NCBI GenBank assembly: GCA_049275655.1
Contig: JBASUY010000057.1
Coordinates: 1-64,000, forward strand
Length of the DNA: 64,000 nucleotides
Direction: 5' to 3'
From: Sherwoodlollariibacterium sp049275655
Lineage (GTDB): Bacteria; Omnitrophota; Gorgyraeia; Gygaellales; Profunditerraquicolaceae
Numbering within the stretch: the stretch's first letter is position 1; every line of letters begins with the position of its first letter. The translations under genes and the position numbers were made by a program. Positions 43,706 to 52,174 of this stretch are shown piece by piece. The notes under the pieces were generated by a model. It made no database searches. It saw nothing but the letters and a program-made list of their open reading frames with translations, and was not told where the DNA came from.

Positions 43706-45228
43706 GCTTTTGCCCTATTTAAACGTAATTGAAAAAAGAGCATTAATGTACTATTAACAAACCAATAAAGGACTAAACCTGAAGGCATACGATAAAAAAT
43801 TAAACAAAACATTATTGGCATAATAACCAACATCATTCTTTGTTGTTCGGTAGTTATACCAGTAGAAGAAGCAGATGAAATTTTCTGTTGAAAAAACATA
43901 CCTATAGCCATTGCAATAGGCAAGATATTTAATTCATTACCGATTATTGGTAATTTGAGCCAAGAAAAAGGAAAAGTCCACAAATTATCCGGTTTTGATA
44001 AATCTTTAATCCAAAGAAAACGAGCACCTTTTAAGGCTATTGAACGTATTAAAGCATTATAAAGCGCAAAAAATATGGGCATTTGCAATAAAAGCGGTAA
44101 ACAACCACCTAAGGGATTTACATTATGCTCTTTATAAAGCCCCATGATCTCTTTATTCAATTTTTGTGGATTATCTTTATAAGTTTGTCGTAATAATTCT
44201 ATCTTGGGTTGTAAAGCTTGCATCTCTTTCATAGAGCGCATTTGTTTTAAAGATAATGGATATAATATCATATATACTAATAAACTTAGAAAGATTATAG
44301 CCAAGCCCCAATTATGTAAAATCCTGTATAAAAAATTAAGGGTTTGCAATAAGACTTGTGAAATAAAATCAAATCTTCCAAAATGCACTATATTTCCCCA
44401 AAGTGGATTAGTTTTATTAATAATAGTTAGATCTTGAGGACCAAGATAAATTTTATATAAATGTCCAATTTGCTGATTAGGAGAAATATTAACAGTTTGG
44501 ACATTAATTCCTACTTCAGATTCTTGATTATTCAGTTTTTTAATAAAAGCGTTTGCTTGTTCAAAATCAGGTTCAATTATTGCCGCAAAATATTGATCTC
44601 GTAATCCAAAAAATTTGATATCTAAAAATTGTCCATCCTTTTTTCCATTTACATGAAAAGTCTTTTCTTGTAGGCCTACGGTTAAATCTTGATATCGCGC
44701 TTGCGGATTATTATGAGCAAAATTCAATACCCCTAATAAAATCGGAATATTCATAGAAATAGGAATAGTGGAATTGTTTGTAATTATTGTTTCTAATGTA
44801 ATGGTGTAATTAGACTTATGAAAAATAAATCTCTTGATTATCTTTTGGGTAGGGGTTATAGCATAAAAACTGATACTATTATTTGTACTCTCTCCTTTTT
44901 TAAAGACCAAAGAGGGGTCCCCCAACAAAAACCCATACTTAAGAGAGAGCTCATCATTATTATAATGAGTAAATATCACTTTTTGTAAAGTTGCTTGCGA
45001 CTCATTAAAAATAGCTTTTAGGTTCTCCTGTTGATAAATTATGGGCTTATCTTCTCTGGGAATAACCTGCGAAAGGTTAATATTATTAACCGGCATAGGC
45101 GCAGAGACGCTTCCCAATTCCTTATTAACTCTTTGTGTTACAACAGGTTGCGGTTTTGGCACCAAAGCAGACCAAGTTAACAATACTAATAGTGATAATC
45201 CGATTGCTATAACTAAACGCTTTTCCAT
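43702..45228 (-). CDS. yidC: membrane protein insertase YidC
   Basis: 508 residues. First membrane helix (about 5-22), large periplasmic domain (about 50-300), then the conserved five-helix core: NWGLAIIFLSLLVYMILYPLSLKQMRSMKEMQALQPKI region, CLPLLLQMPIFFALYNAL, LWFVNSTLMLFFQ-like end. Inserts membrane proteins alone or with SecYEG. 4 bases after yidD. Confidence 0.97.
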   Translation of the reverse strand: MEKRLVIAIGLSLLVLLTWSALVPKPQPVVTQRVNKELGSVSAPMPVNNINLSQVIPREDKPIIYQQENLKAIFNESQATLQKVIFTHYNNDELSLKYGFLLGDPSLVFKKGESTNNSISFYAITPTQKIIKRFIFHKSNYTITLETIITNNSTIPISMNIPILLGVLNFAHNNPQARYQDLTVGLQEKTFHVNGKKDGQFLDIKFFGLRDQYFAAIIEPDFEQANAFIKKLNNQESEVGINVQTVNISPNQQIGHLYKIYLGPQDLTIINKTNPLWGNIVHFGRFDFISQVLLQTLNFLYRILHNWGLAIIFLSLLVYMILYPLSLKQMRSMKEMQALQPKIELLRQTYKDNPQKLNKEIMGLYKEHNVNPLGGCLPLLLQMPIFFALYNALIRSIALKGARFLWIKDLSKPDNLWTFPFSWLKLPIIGNELNILPIAMAIGMFFQQKISSASSTGITTEQQRMMLVIMPIMFCLIFYRMPSGLVLYWFVNSTLMLFFQLRLNRAKA

Positions 45229-45232
45229 CTTA

Positions 45233-45457
45233 TTAATCTAACGGATCATATAGCCCTCTGCCTGAAAATGGATGGCACATAGATATCCTCTTAACTCCTT
45301 TTAAAGAGCCTTTTAATACCCCATATCTTTGAATTGCCTCTTTTGTATATTCAGAGCAGCTTGGAATAAAGCGGCAGGCAGGAGGCAAAACAAACCTTAT
45401 ATACTTTTGATAGTAACCTATAATCCTAATGGCGAACTTTTGCAAGATTAGAGACAA
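45233..45457 (-). CDS. yidD: YidD membrane-insertion efficiency factor
   Basis: 74 residues. Signature IIGYYQKYIRFVLPPACRFIPSCSEYTKEAIQRYG and GVKRISMCHPFSGRGLYDPL. Start appears to be TTG at 45457, with AGGA 7 bases before it, lying inside the end of rpmH (10-base overlap). In most bacteria rnpA lies between rpmH and yidD; there is no room for it here. Confidence 0.93.
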   Translation of the reverse strand: MSLILQKFAIRIIGYYQKYIRFVLPPACRFIPSCSEYTKEAIQRYGVLKGSLKGVKRISMCHPFSGRGLYDPLD

Positions 45458-45585
45458 AGCCTCTTCCTACCTTTTTTCCTGCGCCGGGCTAAGAGTTTGC
45501 GGCCCTTGCGGGTTGACATCTTCTTCCGAAAGCCCTGCCTTCTTTTACCAACAATATTGGTCGGAGTTTTCAAATTCTTTTTCAT
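45448..45585 (-). CDS. rpmH: 50S ribosomal protein L34
   Basis: 45 residues: MKKNLKTPTNIVGKRRQGF, then RKKMSTRKGRKLLARRRKKGRK, the L34 pattern. Preceded by GAGGG and by a strong promoter at 45628-45655. The last 10 bases overlap the TTG start of yidD. First gene left of the likely origin. Confidence 0.96.
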   Translation of the reverse strand: MKKNLKTPTNIVGKRRQGFRKKMSTRKGRKLLARRRKKGRKRLCL

Positions 45586-45627
45586 CTTCTTATCCCTCTT
45601 AATTAAGATTGATTATGATGGTTGCTA

Positions 45628-45655
45628 ATTATAGCATAAAAGCACACTCCGTCAA
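45628..45655 (-). promoter_or_regulatory. promoter of rpmH
   Basis: -35 TTGACG (45650-45655), 16-base spacer, -10 TATAAT (45628-45633), 43 bases before the rpmH ATG. Confidence 0.75.
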
Positions 45656-45700
45656 TGGGTAATTTATATATTAATATAAAAGAGCCTTAATCTCCACCGA

Positions 45701-45709
45701 ATATCCACA
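45701..45709 (+). promoter_or_regulatory. DnaA-box-like site 1
   Basis: ATATCCACA, one mismatch from TTATCCACA. Mid-gap, between the divergent promoters. Confidence 0.5.
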
Positions 45710-45744
45710 GCTCCGTCGATATTATCACCCTGCAGCCTCTCTTT

Positions 45745-45783
45745 GGCGCTTTTTAATCCTTATGATTATATTATAAAAGCGCC
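45745..45783. repeat. inverted repeat GGCGCTTTT / AAAAGCGCC
   Basis: Perfect 9-base arms at 45745-45753 and 45775-45783 with a 21-base AT-rich loop. Could be a transcription stop protecting the origin or an origin structural element. No T-run directly follows on either strand beyond the arms themselves. Confidence 0.6.
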
Positions 45784-45819
45784 AGAGAATAAACCACTAA
45801 AGCTTATATCTAATTTGTA

Positions 45820-45847
45820 TTGACGCAAGAGAAGAACGATGTATAAT
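45820..45847 (+). promoter_or_regulatory. promoter P1 of dnaA
   Basis: -35 TTGACG, 16-base spacer, -10 TATAAT (45842-45847). The same box pair as the rpmH promoter, facing the other way. Confidence 0.7.
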
Positions 45848-45869
45848 AACTGACGTTTAACTTTTTTGC

Positions 45870-45897
45870 TTGCAACTACTTTAATTTCTGTTATAAT
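45870..45897 (+). promoter_or_regulatory. promoter P2 of dnaA
   Basis: -35 TTGCAA, 16-base spacer, perfect -10 TATAAT (45892-45897), 50 bases after P1. Weaker -35. Confidence 0.55.
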
Positions 45898-45991
45898 TAT
45901 TGCACTCTACCTAAGGTATTGGAATGCCGACTATATTTGTCGCCGGTTTTATGATTTTAGGGGCTTGAGATCCTATAATAATAAGAATCAT

Positions 45992-46000
45992 TTTTCCACA
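45992..46000 (+). promoter_or_regulatory. DnaA-box-like site 2
   Basis: TTTTCCACA, one mismatch from consensus, 35 bases before the dnaA start; suits autoregulation. Confidence 0.6.
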
Positions 46001-46013
46001 GATTTATACAAGA

Positions 46014-46022
46014 TGTGGATAA
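46014..46022 (-). promoter_or_regulatory. DnaA box 3, perfect
   Basis: TGTGGATAA on the plus strand, that is TTATCCACA on the minus strand, a perfect DnaA box 12 bases before the dnaA ATG, inverted relative to site 2. Confidence 0.8.
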
Positions 46023-46034
46023 ACTGTTAATAGA

Positions 46035-47375
46035 ATGAATTTGCAGGACTTAACGTTAATTTGGAACCGCGCTTGCCAACAGCTTCAGCAAATAATAGAG
46101 CATACTGCTTTTGAGACTTGGATATTGCCGTTGCAGGTTAAATCAAAAACCGCAAACTCCTTAACCTTAGAGGCGCCGGATAATTTCTTTAAAGAATGGG
46201 TACAAAAAAATTATGGGCCGATTATTGAAAACGCCATCAAAAAGTCCTATCCTGATATCATTAATATTGAAATAGGGGTAATACCGCAAACGTCCCCTAA
46301 TTTAACCCCACCCCTTTCAACTATAGCCATAAAAGAAAAGGGGGAACAATATGGCATAGGGCTAAATAATAGATATACATTTGATAATTTTGTTGTCGGA
46401 TCATCTAATCGCCACGCACACGCCTATTCTGTCGCCGTAGCAGAGGCTCCGGCAAAAACCTATAATCCGCTTTTTATATACGGGGGTGTGGGCTTAGGGA
46501 AAACACACCTTATACAAGCTATATGCCACAAAATTAAAGAGGGCGCAAAGAATAACTTAAAGATAGCTTACCTACCATCTGAACAATTTACCAACGAACT
46601 AATTAATGCAATACAGCGCCACGCCACTGCTAATTTTAGACAAAAATATAGAAACGTTGATATCCTTGTTATTGATGACGTACATTTTTTCGGCGGCAAA
46701 GACTCTACACAGGAGGAGTTTTTCCATACCTTTAATACACTGTATGATGCACACAAACAAATCATCCTCTCATCAGACCGGCCACCTAAAGAGATCGCCG
46801 ATTTACAAGAACGGTTAATATCCCGTTTTGGCTGGGGTTTAACAACCGATATACAACCGCCAGACCTAGAGACAAGGGTAGCCATTTTAAAAAAGAAGGT
46901 TGAACGGGAACCTGTTGTGGTCCCGGATGACGTTATATTTTTTATAGCGCAACTGATCAAGACTAATATCCGCGAATTAGAAGGAGCCTTGGTCCGAACA
47001 ATGGCTTATTCTTTAATGGAAGAGGAGCCCATTACCGTGAGCCTAACAAAAGAGGTTTTAAAAGACCTTATAAGGGAACCAAAAAAGCTAATTACCGTAG
47101 ATTTTATAATGCGTTGTACCGCAGAAGAGTTTGGTATCCTTATGGGGGATATGAAAACTCGCAGGAGAAATAAGACCGTAGTCTTACCGCGGCAGGTAGC
47201 TATGTATTTAAGTAGAGAGTTGACGGATTTATCTTTGCCGGAAATAGGAGGGTTTTTTGGAGGGAAGGACCATACTACGGTATTGTATGCATACAATAAA
47301 ATTAAAGAGAGTATTAATAAAGATTGTCTTTTAAGTGACAAGATAACCCGAATTATAAACGTTCTTAAACAATAA
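46035..47375 (+). CDS. dnaA: chromosomal replication initiator DnaA
   Basis: 446 residues. Domain I start, domain III AAA+ with YTFDNFVVGSSNRHAHAYSVAVAE, Walker A GGVGLGKTHLIQA, Walker B VLVIDDVHFFGGK, and domain IV DnaA signature SLPEIGGFFGGKDHTTVLYAYNKI. No clear Shine-Dalgarno before the ATG. Opens the origin. Confidence 0.98.
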   Translation: MNLQDLTLIWNRACQQLQQIIEHTAFETWILPLQVKSKTANSLTLEAPDNFFKEWVQKNYGPIIENAIKKSYPDIINIEIGVIPQTSPNLTPPLSTIAIKEKGEQYGIGLNNRYTFDNFVVGSSNRHAHAYSVAVAEAPAKTYNPLFIYGGVGLGKTHLIQAICHKIKEGAKNNLKIAYLPSEQFTNELINAIQRHATANFRQKYRNVDILVIDDVHFFGGKDSTQEEFFHTFNTLYDAHKQIILSSDRPPKEIADLQERLISRFGWGLTTDIQPPDLETRVAILKKKVEREPVVVPDDVIFFIAQLIKTNIRELEGALVRTMAYSLMEEEPITVSLTKEVLKDLIREPKKLITVDFIMRCTAEEFGILMGDMKTRRRNKTVVLPRQVAMYLSRELTDLSLPEIGGFFGGKDHTTVLYAYNKIKESINKDCLLSDKITRIINVLKQ

Positions 47376-47509
47376 ATCCTAAGGTTATTCAATATATTTT
47401 TTATTCTAACTTTTGATATCCATAGTGTTGGGTAGTTTTCAACAAAAAAGGCGGGGTATTACTATTACAACTATTTTTTATTTAATATATTAATAGTAAA
47501 GGAGATAAA

Positions 47510-48601
47510 ATGAAACTTAGTATTGATAAGGATGTCTTGTTGTCAGGAATACAGACCGTTCAAAATGTTATCATTGCTAAAACTAGCCTACCAATACTTT
47601 CCAACATTTTATTAGAAGCACAAAATGAGCAATTACGACTAACAGCCACAGATTTAGATATAGGTATAACCTGTGTAGTTCCTGTTGAGGTACGCGAAAC
47701 AGGCGCAATTACTGTCCCGGCTAAAAGATTTAGCGATATTATTAAGGAGTTACCCGCAGGTAAAATTCAGTTAATGGCCAAAAAAAACAACCAGATGAAT
47801 ATTGAAGCTCCTCCTTGTCAATTTAGAGTAATGGGGTTAGCCCGCGAAGAGTTTCCTAGGTTGCCTGAGTTTAAGGATAAGGAGGTAATTAATGTAGGGC
47901 AAAAAGATTTAAAAGAGATGTTGAGGGTTACTTCTTTTGCGGCATCTACGGACGAGCACCGTTATATTTTAAACGGGGTGCTTTTTAGGTTCCACAAAAA
48001 TAATCTTACTATGGTAGCTACGGATGGCAAAAGATTGGCGGTAGTGGAAAAAAAACTTAATACGCCTTCTAATATTGAAGCCAGTATTATTGTTCCACAA
48101 AAAGCAGTGCAAGAGCTAGGCCGCAACCTTAAAGATGAGGGGAGTGTCTCTTTGGTTTTAGGCCTCAATCAAGTGTTGTTTGAGTTGGGTTTCACATCTA
48201 TTATATCGCGCCTTATCGAGGGAGAATTTCCGGATTATAAACAAGTTATTCCTTCGCCTACAGATAACAAGCTACGTCTTAACAGGGGGGAGTTTTTGTT
48301 AGCGGTTAAAAGAGCTGCGCTTTTGTCTACTCCTGATTATCAGGCGGTAAAACTAGAGGTTTTTAAAAACAAATTAGTCCTCTCTAAATCTACTCCGGAT
48401 GTCGGAGAGTCTCGGGAGGAGATTTCTATAGCCTATGTAGGGAAAGAATTGGTGGTAGGTTTTAATCCTTTGTATTTAGTAGATGTTTTAAAAAACTTAG
48501 ATGTTGAGTTTATAGATTTAGAGCTTACTGACACAGAAAAACCCGGGGTTATACGCAACGATGGTTATACTTATATAGTTTTACCTATGCGGTTAGGTTA
48601 G
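47510..48601 (+). CDS. dnaN: DNA polymerase III sliding clamp (beta subunit)
   Basis: 363 residues, normal size. Start KLSIDKDVLLSGIQTVQNVI, three clamp domains, VATDGKRLAVVEKKL, EGEFPDYKQVIP, end YIVLPMRL. Strong ribosome site AAAGGAG. recF, which normally follows, is absent; a DciA-like gene comes next after 3 bases. Confidence 0.97.
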   Translation: MKLSIDKDVLLSGIQTVQNVIIAKTSLPILSNILLEAQNEQLRLTATDLDIGITCVVPVEVRETGAITVPAKRFSDIIKELPAGKIQLMAKKNNQMNIEAPPCQFRVMGLAREEFPRLPEFKDKEVINVGQKDLKEMLRVTSFAASTDEHRYILNGVLFRFHKNNLTMVATDGKRLAVVEKKLNTPSNIEASIIVPQKAVQELGRNLKDEGSVSLVLGLNQVLFELGFTSIISRLIEGEFPDYKQVIPSPTDNKLRLNRGEFLLAVKRAALLSTPDYQAVKLEVFKNKLVLSKSTPDVGESREEISIAYVGKELVVGFNPLYLVDVLKNLDVEFIDLELTDTEKPGVIRNDGYTYIVLPMRLG

Positions 48602-48604
48602 TTT

Positions 48605-48892
48605 ATGAAGCAAATCAAAGACCTTATTCAAGATGTTATTGGGCAGATTTCAGTGCGCGCCTCAAAATCTTGCTACCTCTCGCCCGAGGAGTGGTTAAAA
48701 AAAACCTTGACAAGAAAAGAGTTGGGGCATATAAAATTTTATTATTTTCGTAGTGGGGTTTTAGGTGTTAAGGTAGATTCGTCTGTGTGGAAACACAACT
48801 TTTTACTACGCAAAGAAGATTTGTTGCAAAGAATTCAAAGATGTGCACCCGAGGTGCGCTCTTTGCATTTTATTGTAGGAGACGTGCGATGA
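48605..48892 (+). CDS. DUF721/DciA-like protein
   Basis: 95 residues. KH-like DUF721 pattern: LTRKELGHIKFYYFRSGVLGVKVDSSVWKHNFLLRKEDLLQRI (compare LxVxVxssxWxxeLxxxxxxLLxxL). In bacteria lacking DnaC/DnaI, DciA assists replicative helicase loading. Its stop overlaps the gyrB ATG by 4 bases. Confidence 0.8.
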   Translation: MKQIKDLIQDVIGQISVRASKSCYLSPEEWLKKTLTRKELGHIKFYYFRSGVLGVKVDSSVWKHNFLLRKEDLLQRIQRCAPEVRSLHFIVGDVR

Positions 48893-51351
48893 GTAAAGAA
48901 AAAACCAAACAATATACAAAAACTCAAGTAGTGAATCCCCTAAAACAATCTACCTCTAAAACATATGATGCCACAAGTATTCAAGTCTTAGAGGGGATAG
49001 ATGCAGTCCGCCGAAGGCCTGCAATGTATATAGGAGATACCTCTGTCCGGGGGTTACATCATTTAGTTTATGAGGTTGTTGACAATAGTATAGACGAGGC
49101 GATGGCAGGGCATTGTGACGCAATCCATGTAATTATAAGAAACGATAATAGTATTACCGTTATTGATAACGGGCGTGGTATACCGGTAGACCAGCACAAA
49201 ACCGAAAAGAAACCAGCAGTAGAGGTAGCTTTAACTACCTTACATGCGGGTGGAAAATTTGACCACCGTTCTTATAAGGTATCCGGAGGATTACATGGGG
49301 TAGGGGTAAGTTGTGTTAATGCTCTCTCTGATTGGCTGGAGGTAGAGGTAAAGCGCGACGGCAAGGTGTACCACCAGCGTTATGAACGCGGAAAGACCGT
49401 ATCAAAACTAATAGTTATCGGCAAGAGTACCAAGACGGGGACGAAGATTACCTTTAAGCCGGATAAGACGATATTTTCTAAAACAGAGTATTCGTATGAT
49501 ATACTTTCTCAGCGTTTAAGAGAATTGGCGTTTTTAAATAAAGGCTTGAAAATTCAGTTAGAAGATGAGCGCTCTGACAAAGAGGCGGTCTTTGAGTTTG
49601 CCGGGGGGATTATCTCCTTTGTCGGGTATTTAAATAAAAATAAAAATCCGTTACATAGCAAGATAGTCTATTTCCAAAAATTACAAGATGAGATTAGTGT
49701 AGAAGTGGCGTTACAATACAATGATAGTTATGCTGAGACTATCTTCTCTTTCGCCAACAATATTAATACCATAGAAGGAGGGACCCACCTCTCGGGGTTT
49801 AAGTCTGCATTGACCCGCGCCATAAACCAATATGCTAAATCTAAAAATCTTCTTAAGGGAGACTTATCTATAAGTGGTGATGATGCGCGCGAAGGGCTTA
49901 TTGCGGTAATAAGCGTTAAGGTGCCAAACCCGCAGTTTGAAGGACAGACCAAGACTAAGCTCGGTAACTCTGAAGTAGAAGGATTGGTTGCCTCTGAAAG
50001 CCTTAATGCATTAAGTAGTTATTTTGAAGAGAACCCTACAACTGCCAATAAGATAGTCAATAAGGTTATCATAGCTTCACGTGCGCGAGAAGCAGCGCGT
50101 AAAGCCAGGGAGCTAACCCGCAGAAAAGGCGCATTAGAGGGGGCTGGGTTACCAGGTAAATTAGCAGATTGTTCTGAGCGCGATGCAGCATTATGTGAAT
50201 TATATATAGTAGAGGGTGATTCAGCCGGAGGAAGCGCAAAACAGGGTAGAGATAGGAGGTTTCAGGCTATACTCCCTATCAAAGGTAAAATATTAAATGT
50301 AGAGAAATCCCGCTTAGATAAGATTCTTTCTAATGAAGAGATTCGCACAATCATTACGGCATTAGGTACCGGCATAGGCGAGGAGTTTGATATAGAGAAA
50401 TTACGTTACCACAAAATCGTTTTAATGGCTGACGCAGATGTGGATGGTTCACATATTCGTACCCTACTTTTAACCCTCTTGTATCGTCAGATGCCGAAAT
50501 TAATTGAAGGCGGGTTTGTCTATATAGCTCAACCTCCCTTGTATAAAATTAAAAGAGGGCAACGCGAAGAGTATATTCAGACCGAACAAGAGATGGAGAA
50601 GATGTTATTGGATTTAGGAAGGGATGGGCACAGTTTGATTTCTTTAAAAGATAAAAAAGAATTTACCAATAATCAGTTTAAAGAACTTTTAGAGCTCTTG
50701 TCAGAACTAGATAAAATAGGGGCAAATTTAAATAAAAAGGGAGTAGAAATAGCACAATATTTAAGAAATCGGCATCCTAAGACCAAAAAATTGCCAATTT
50801 ATAAGATAAAAGTGGAGGGAAAAGACCTTTTTCTCTATAATGATAAAGAATTAGCTTCTTTGACTGAAAAGAGCGAAGATCCTATTGAATCTAATATTAT
50901 TGAATTATTTGAATCCGCAGAGACGGAAGCAATAATGAGTAAAATTGAAAAGATAGGTGGGGATATTATGCTGTATGATTATGGCGTATCTTATGATGCA
51001 ATGCCTTCTGTAAAGGGTAAAGATAAGGCTCGCAAGGATAAACCGGCCTATCGTATAAAAAATGATAAGAGTCAAAAAGACCTTTATAGTCTAAAAGAGG
51101 TGCTTTCTTGCGTGAAAGAGATAGCATCTAGGGGGATGCATATTCAGCGCTATAAAGGGTTAGGAGAGATGAATCCTCAACAGCTTTGGGAGACTACCAT
51201 GGACCCTGACAAGCGCACAATGCTACAGGTAACTTTAGAGGATGCTGTAGAAACAGATAAGATGTTTACGGTTTTGATGGGCGACCAAGTAGAGCCTCGT
51301 CGCGAGTTTATTGAAAGCTTTGCGCATCAGGTTAAAAATTTAGATATTTAA
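48889..51351 (+). CDS. gyrB: DNA gyrase subunit B
   Basis: 820 residues from ATG 48889, chosen for the ATGA overlap with the upstream gene; a frame from 48787 overlaps that gene in another frame. GHKL ATPase (YEVVDNSIDEAMAG, VIDNGRGIPVDQH, GGLHGVGVSCVNALS), transducer, TOPRIM EGDSAGGSAKQGRDRRFQAI and MADADVDGSHIRTLLLT. The length implies an insert of about 170 residues in TOPRIM, as in E. coli. Confidence 0.97.
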   Translation: MSKEKTKQYTKTQVVNPLKQSTSKTYDATSIQVLEGIDAVRRRPAMYIGDTSVRGLHHLVYEVVDNSIDEAMAGHCDAIHVIIRNDNSITVIDNGRGIPVDQHKTEKKPAVEVALTTLHAGGKFDHRSYKVSGGLHGVGVSCVNALSDWLEVEVKRDGKVYHQRYERGKTVSKLIVIGKSTKTGTKITFKPDKTIFSKTEYSYDILSQRLRELAFLNKGLKIQLEDERSDKEAVFEFAGGIISFVGYLNKNKNPLHSKIVYFQKLQDEISVEVALQYNDSYAETIFSFANNINTIEGGTHLSGFKSALTRAINQYAKSKNLLKGDLSISGDDAREGLIAVISVKVPNPQFEGQTKTKLGNSEVEGLVASESLNALSSYFEENPTTANKIVNKVIIASRAREAARKARELTRRKGALEGAGLPGKLADCSERDAALCELYIVEGDSAGGSAKQGRDRRFQAILPIKGKILNVEKSRLDKILSNEEIRTIITALGTGIGEEFDIEKLRYHKIVLMADADVDGSHIRTLLLTLLYRQMPKLIEGGFVYIAQPPLYKIKRGQREEYIQTEQEMEKMLLDLGRDGHSLISLKDKKEFTNNQFKELLELLSELDKIGANLNKKGVEIAQYLRNRHPKTKKLPIYKIKVEGKDLFLYNDKELASLTEKSEDPIESNIIELFESAETEAIMSKIEKIGGDIMLYDYGVSYDAMPSVKGKDKARKDKPAYRIKNDKSQKDLYSLKEVLSCVKEIASRGMHIQRYKGLGEMNPQQLWETTMDPDKRTMLQVTLEDAVETDKMFTVLMGDQVEPRREFIESFAHQVKNLDI

Positions 51352-51364
51352 CAAAGGAGGAGAT

Positions 51365-52174
51365 ATGGCGGATTATGCGAAAAAAGCGATTTATCCGGCT
51401 TTGATTTTTAAGGAAGCTTGGGGTATTGTTCTTAAAAGTTTCAAAAAATTGAGTGCCATTTTCCTAATTTTTTATATACCATTTTTGATCCTTGCTTTGT
51501 TATCGTTGGCTATAGCAGGGGACCAGTCTAAAATTTTAACTCTAATCTCCATGATATTAAGCTTGTTGGTTTCGGTTCCGTTAATATTTGCTACTTGTAA
51601 AGTAGCGCAGGGTGAGGGGGTAAGTATTGTAGAGGGTATTTTATCGGGGATGAAAAAATACTTACTGCGCTATATAGCACTCAATTTATTAATGGCTCTA
51701 TTTTTAATCGGTATAATCTTTGCCGGATTCTCGGTCGTAGTGGTTTTGTATTCTATGGTTGGCAGAGGGAGTATTTTATTGGCATTTACTACATTGATTA
51801 TCCCGGCTATTATAGTAACTTCCATCTTCGTTTATTTTATGATCCGCTGGGCATTAGCAGGGGTAGTTTGTATAGCAGAGGGTTTAGGGCCTATTAAGTC
51901 ATTAAAGCGTAGCACCGTCCTTATAAAGAATTATGTTACGCCGGTTGTCGGAGAGTATACCTTAATTATGGTTACCTTATTGCTTGCATCTATCCCTTAT
52001 ACTGCGTGGAATTATATTTTTAATAGGCAATATTATTCTGCAGAAGTAAGCATAGTTTCCGCTGCCGTCAATAATATTATTATTCATTCTATTGTAACAC
52101 CATTTATTATTGCAGTAATGGTTGTTATGTATAAAAAATTAAAAGAGGCGATAGAGACAAATGTATGCCCGTAA
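51365..52174 (+). CDS. polytopic membrane protein
   Basis: 269 residues with about six membrane helices, for example IFLIFYIPFLILALLSLAIA, LLMALFLIGIIFAGFSVVVV and LIMVTLLLASIPYTAW. The pattern recalls DUF975/glycerophosphodiester phosphodiesterase-type membrane domains, with EGLGPIKSLKRSTVLIKN typical of that group, but I cannot assign a function. Strong ribosome site (AAAGGAGGAG). Its end overlaps the gyrA start by 14 bases, an unusual insertion between gyrB and gyrA. Confidence 0.75.
   Translation: MADYAKKAIYPALIFKEAWGIVLKSFKKLSAIFLIFYIPFLILALLSLAIAGDQSKILTLISMILSLLVSVPLIFATCKVAQGEGVSIVEGILSGMKKYLLRYIALNLLMALFLIGIIFAGFSVVVVLYSMVGRGSILLAFTTLIIPAIIVTSIFVYFMIRWALAGVVCIAEGLGPIKSLKRSTVLIKNYVTPVVGEYTLIMVTLLLASIPYTAWNYIFNRQYYSAEVSIVSAAVNNIIIHSIVTPFIIAVMVVMYKKLKEAIETNVCP

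Larger units (their letters stand above)
45586..46034. other. intergenic rpmH-dnaA region, likely replication origin
   Basis: About 450 AT-rich bases without a gene. It holds divergent promoters, three DnaA-box-like 9-mers (45701, 45992, 46014), and a GGCGCTTTT inverted repeat. Gene direction switches exactly here: everything left is minus, everything right is plus, as expected when genes follow both forks. dnaA, dnaN, gyrAB, parAB and parS flank it. Only one 9-mer is perfect and boxes are few, so the exact unwinding site is not shown. Confidence 0.7.

Noticed and set aside
48787..48888. Longer start for gyrB
   Set aside because: It overlaps the DUF721 gene out of frame; the ATGA overlap at 48889 gives a normal GyrB start.
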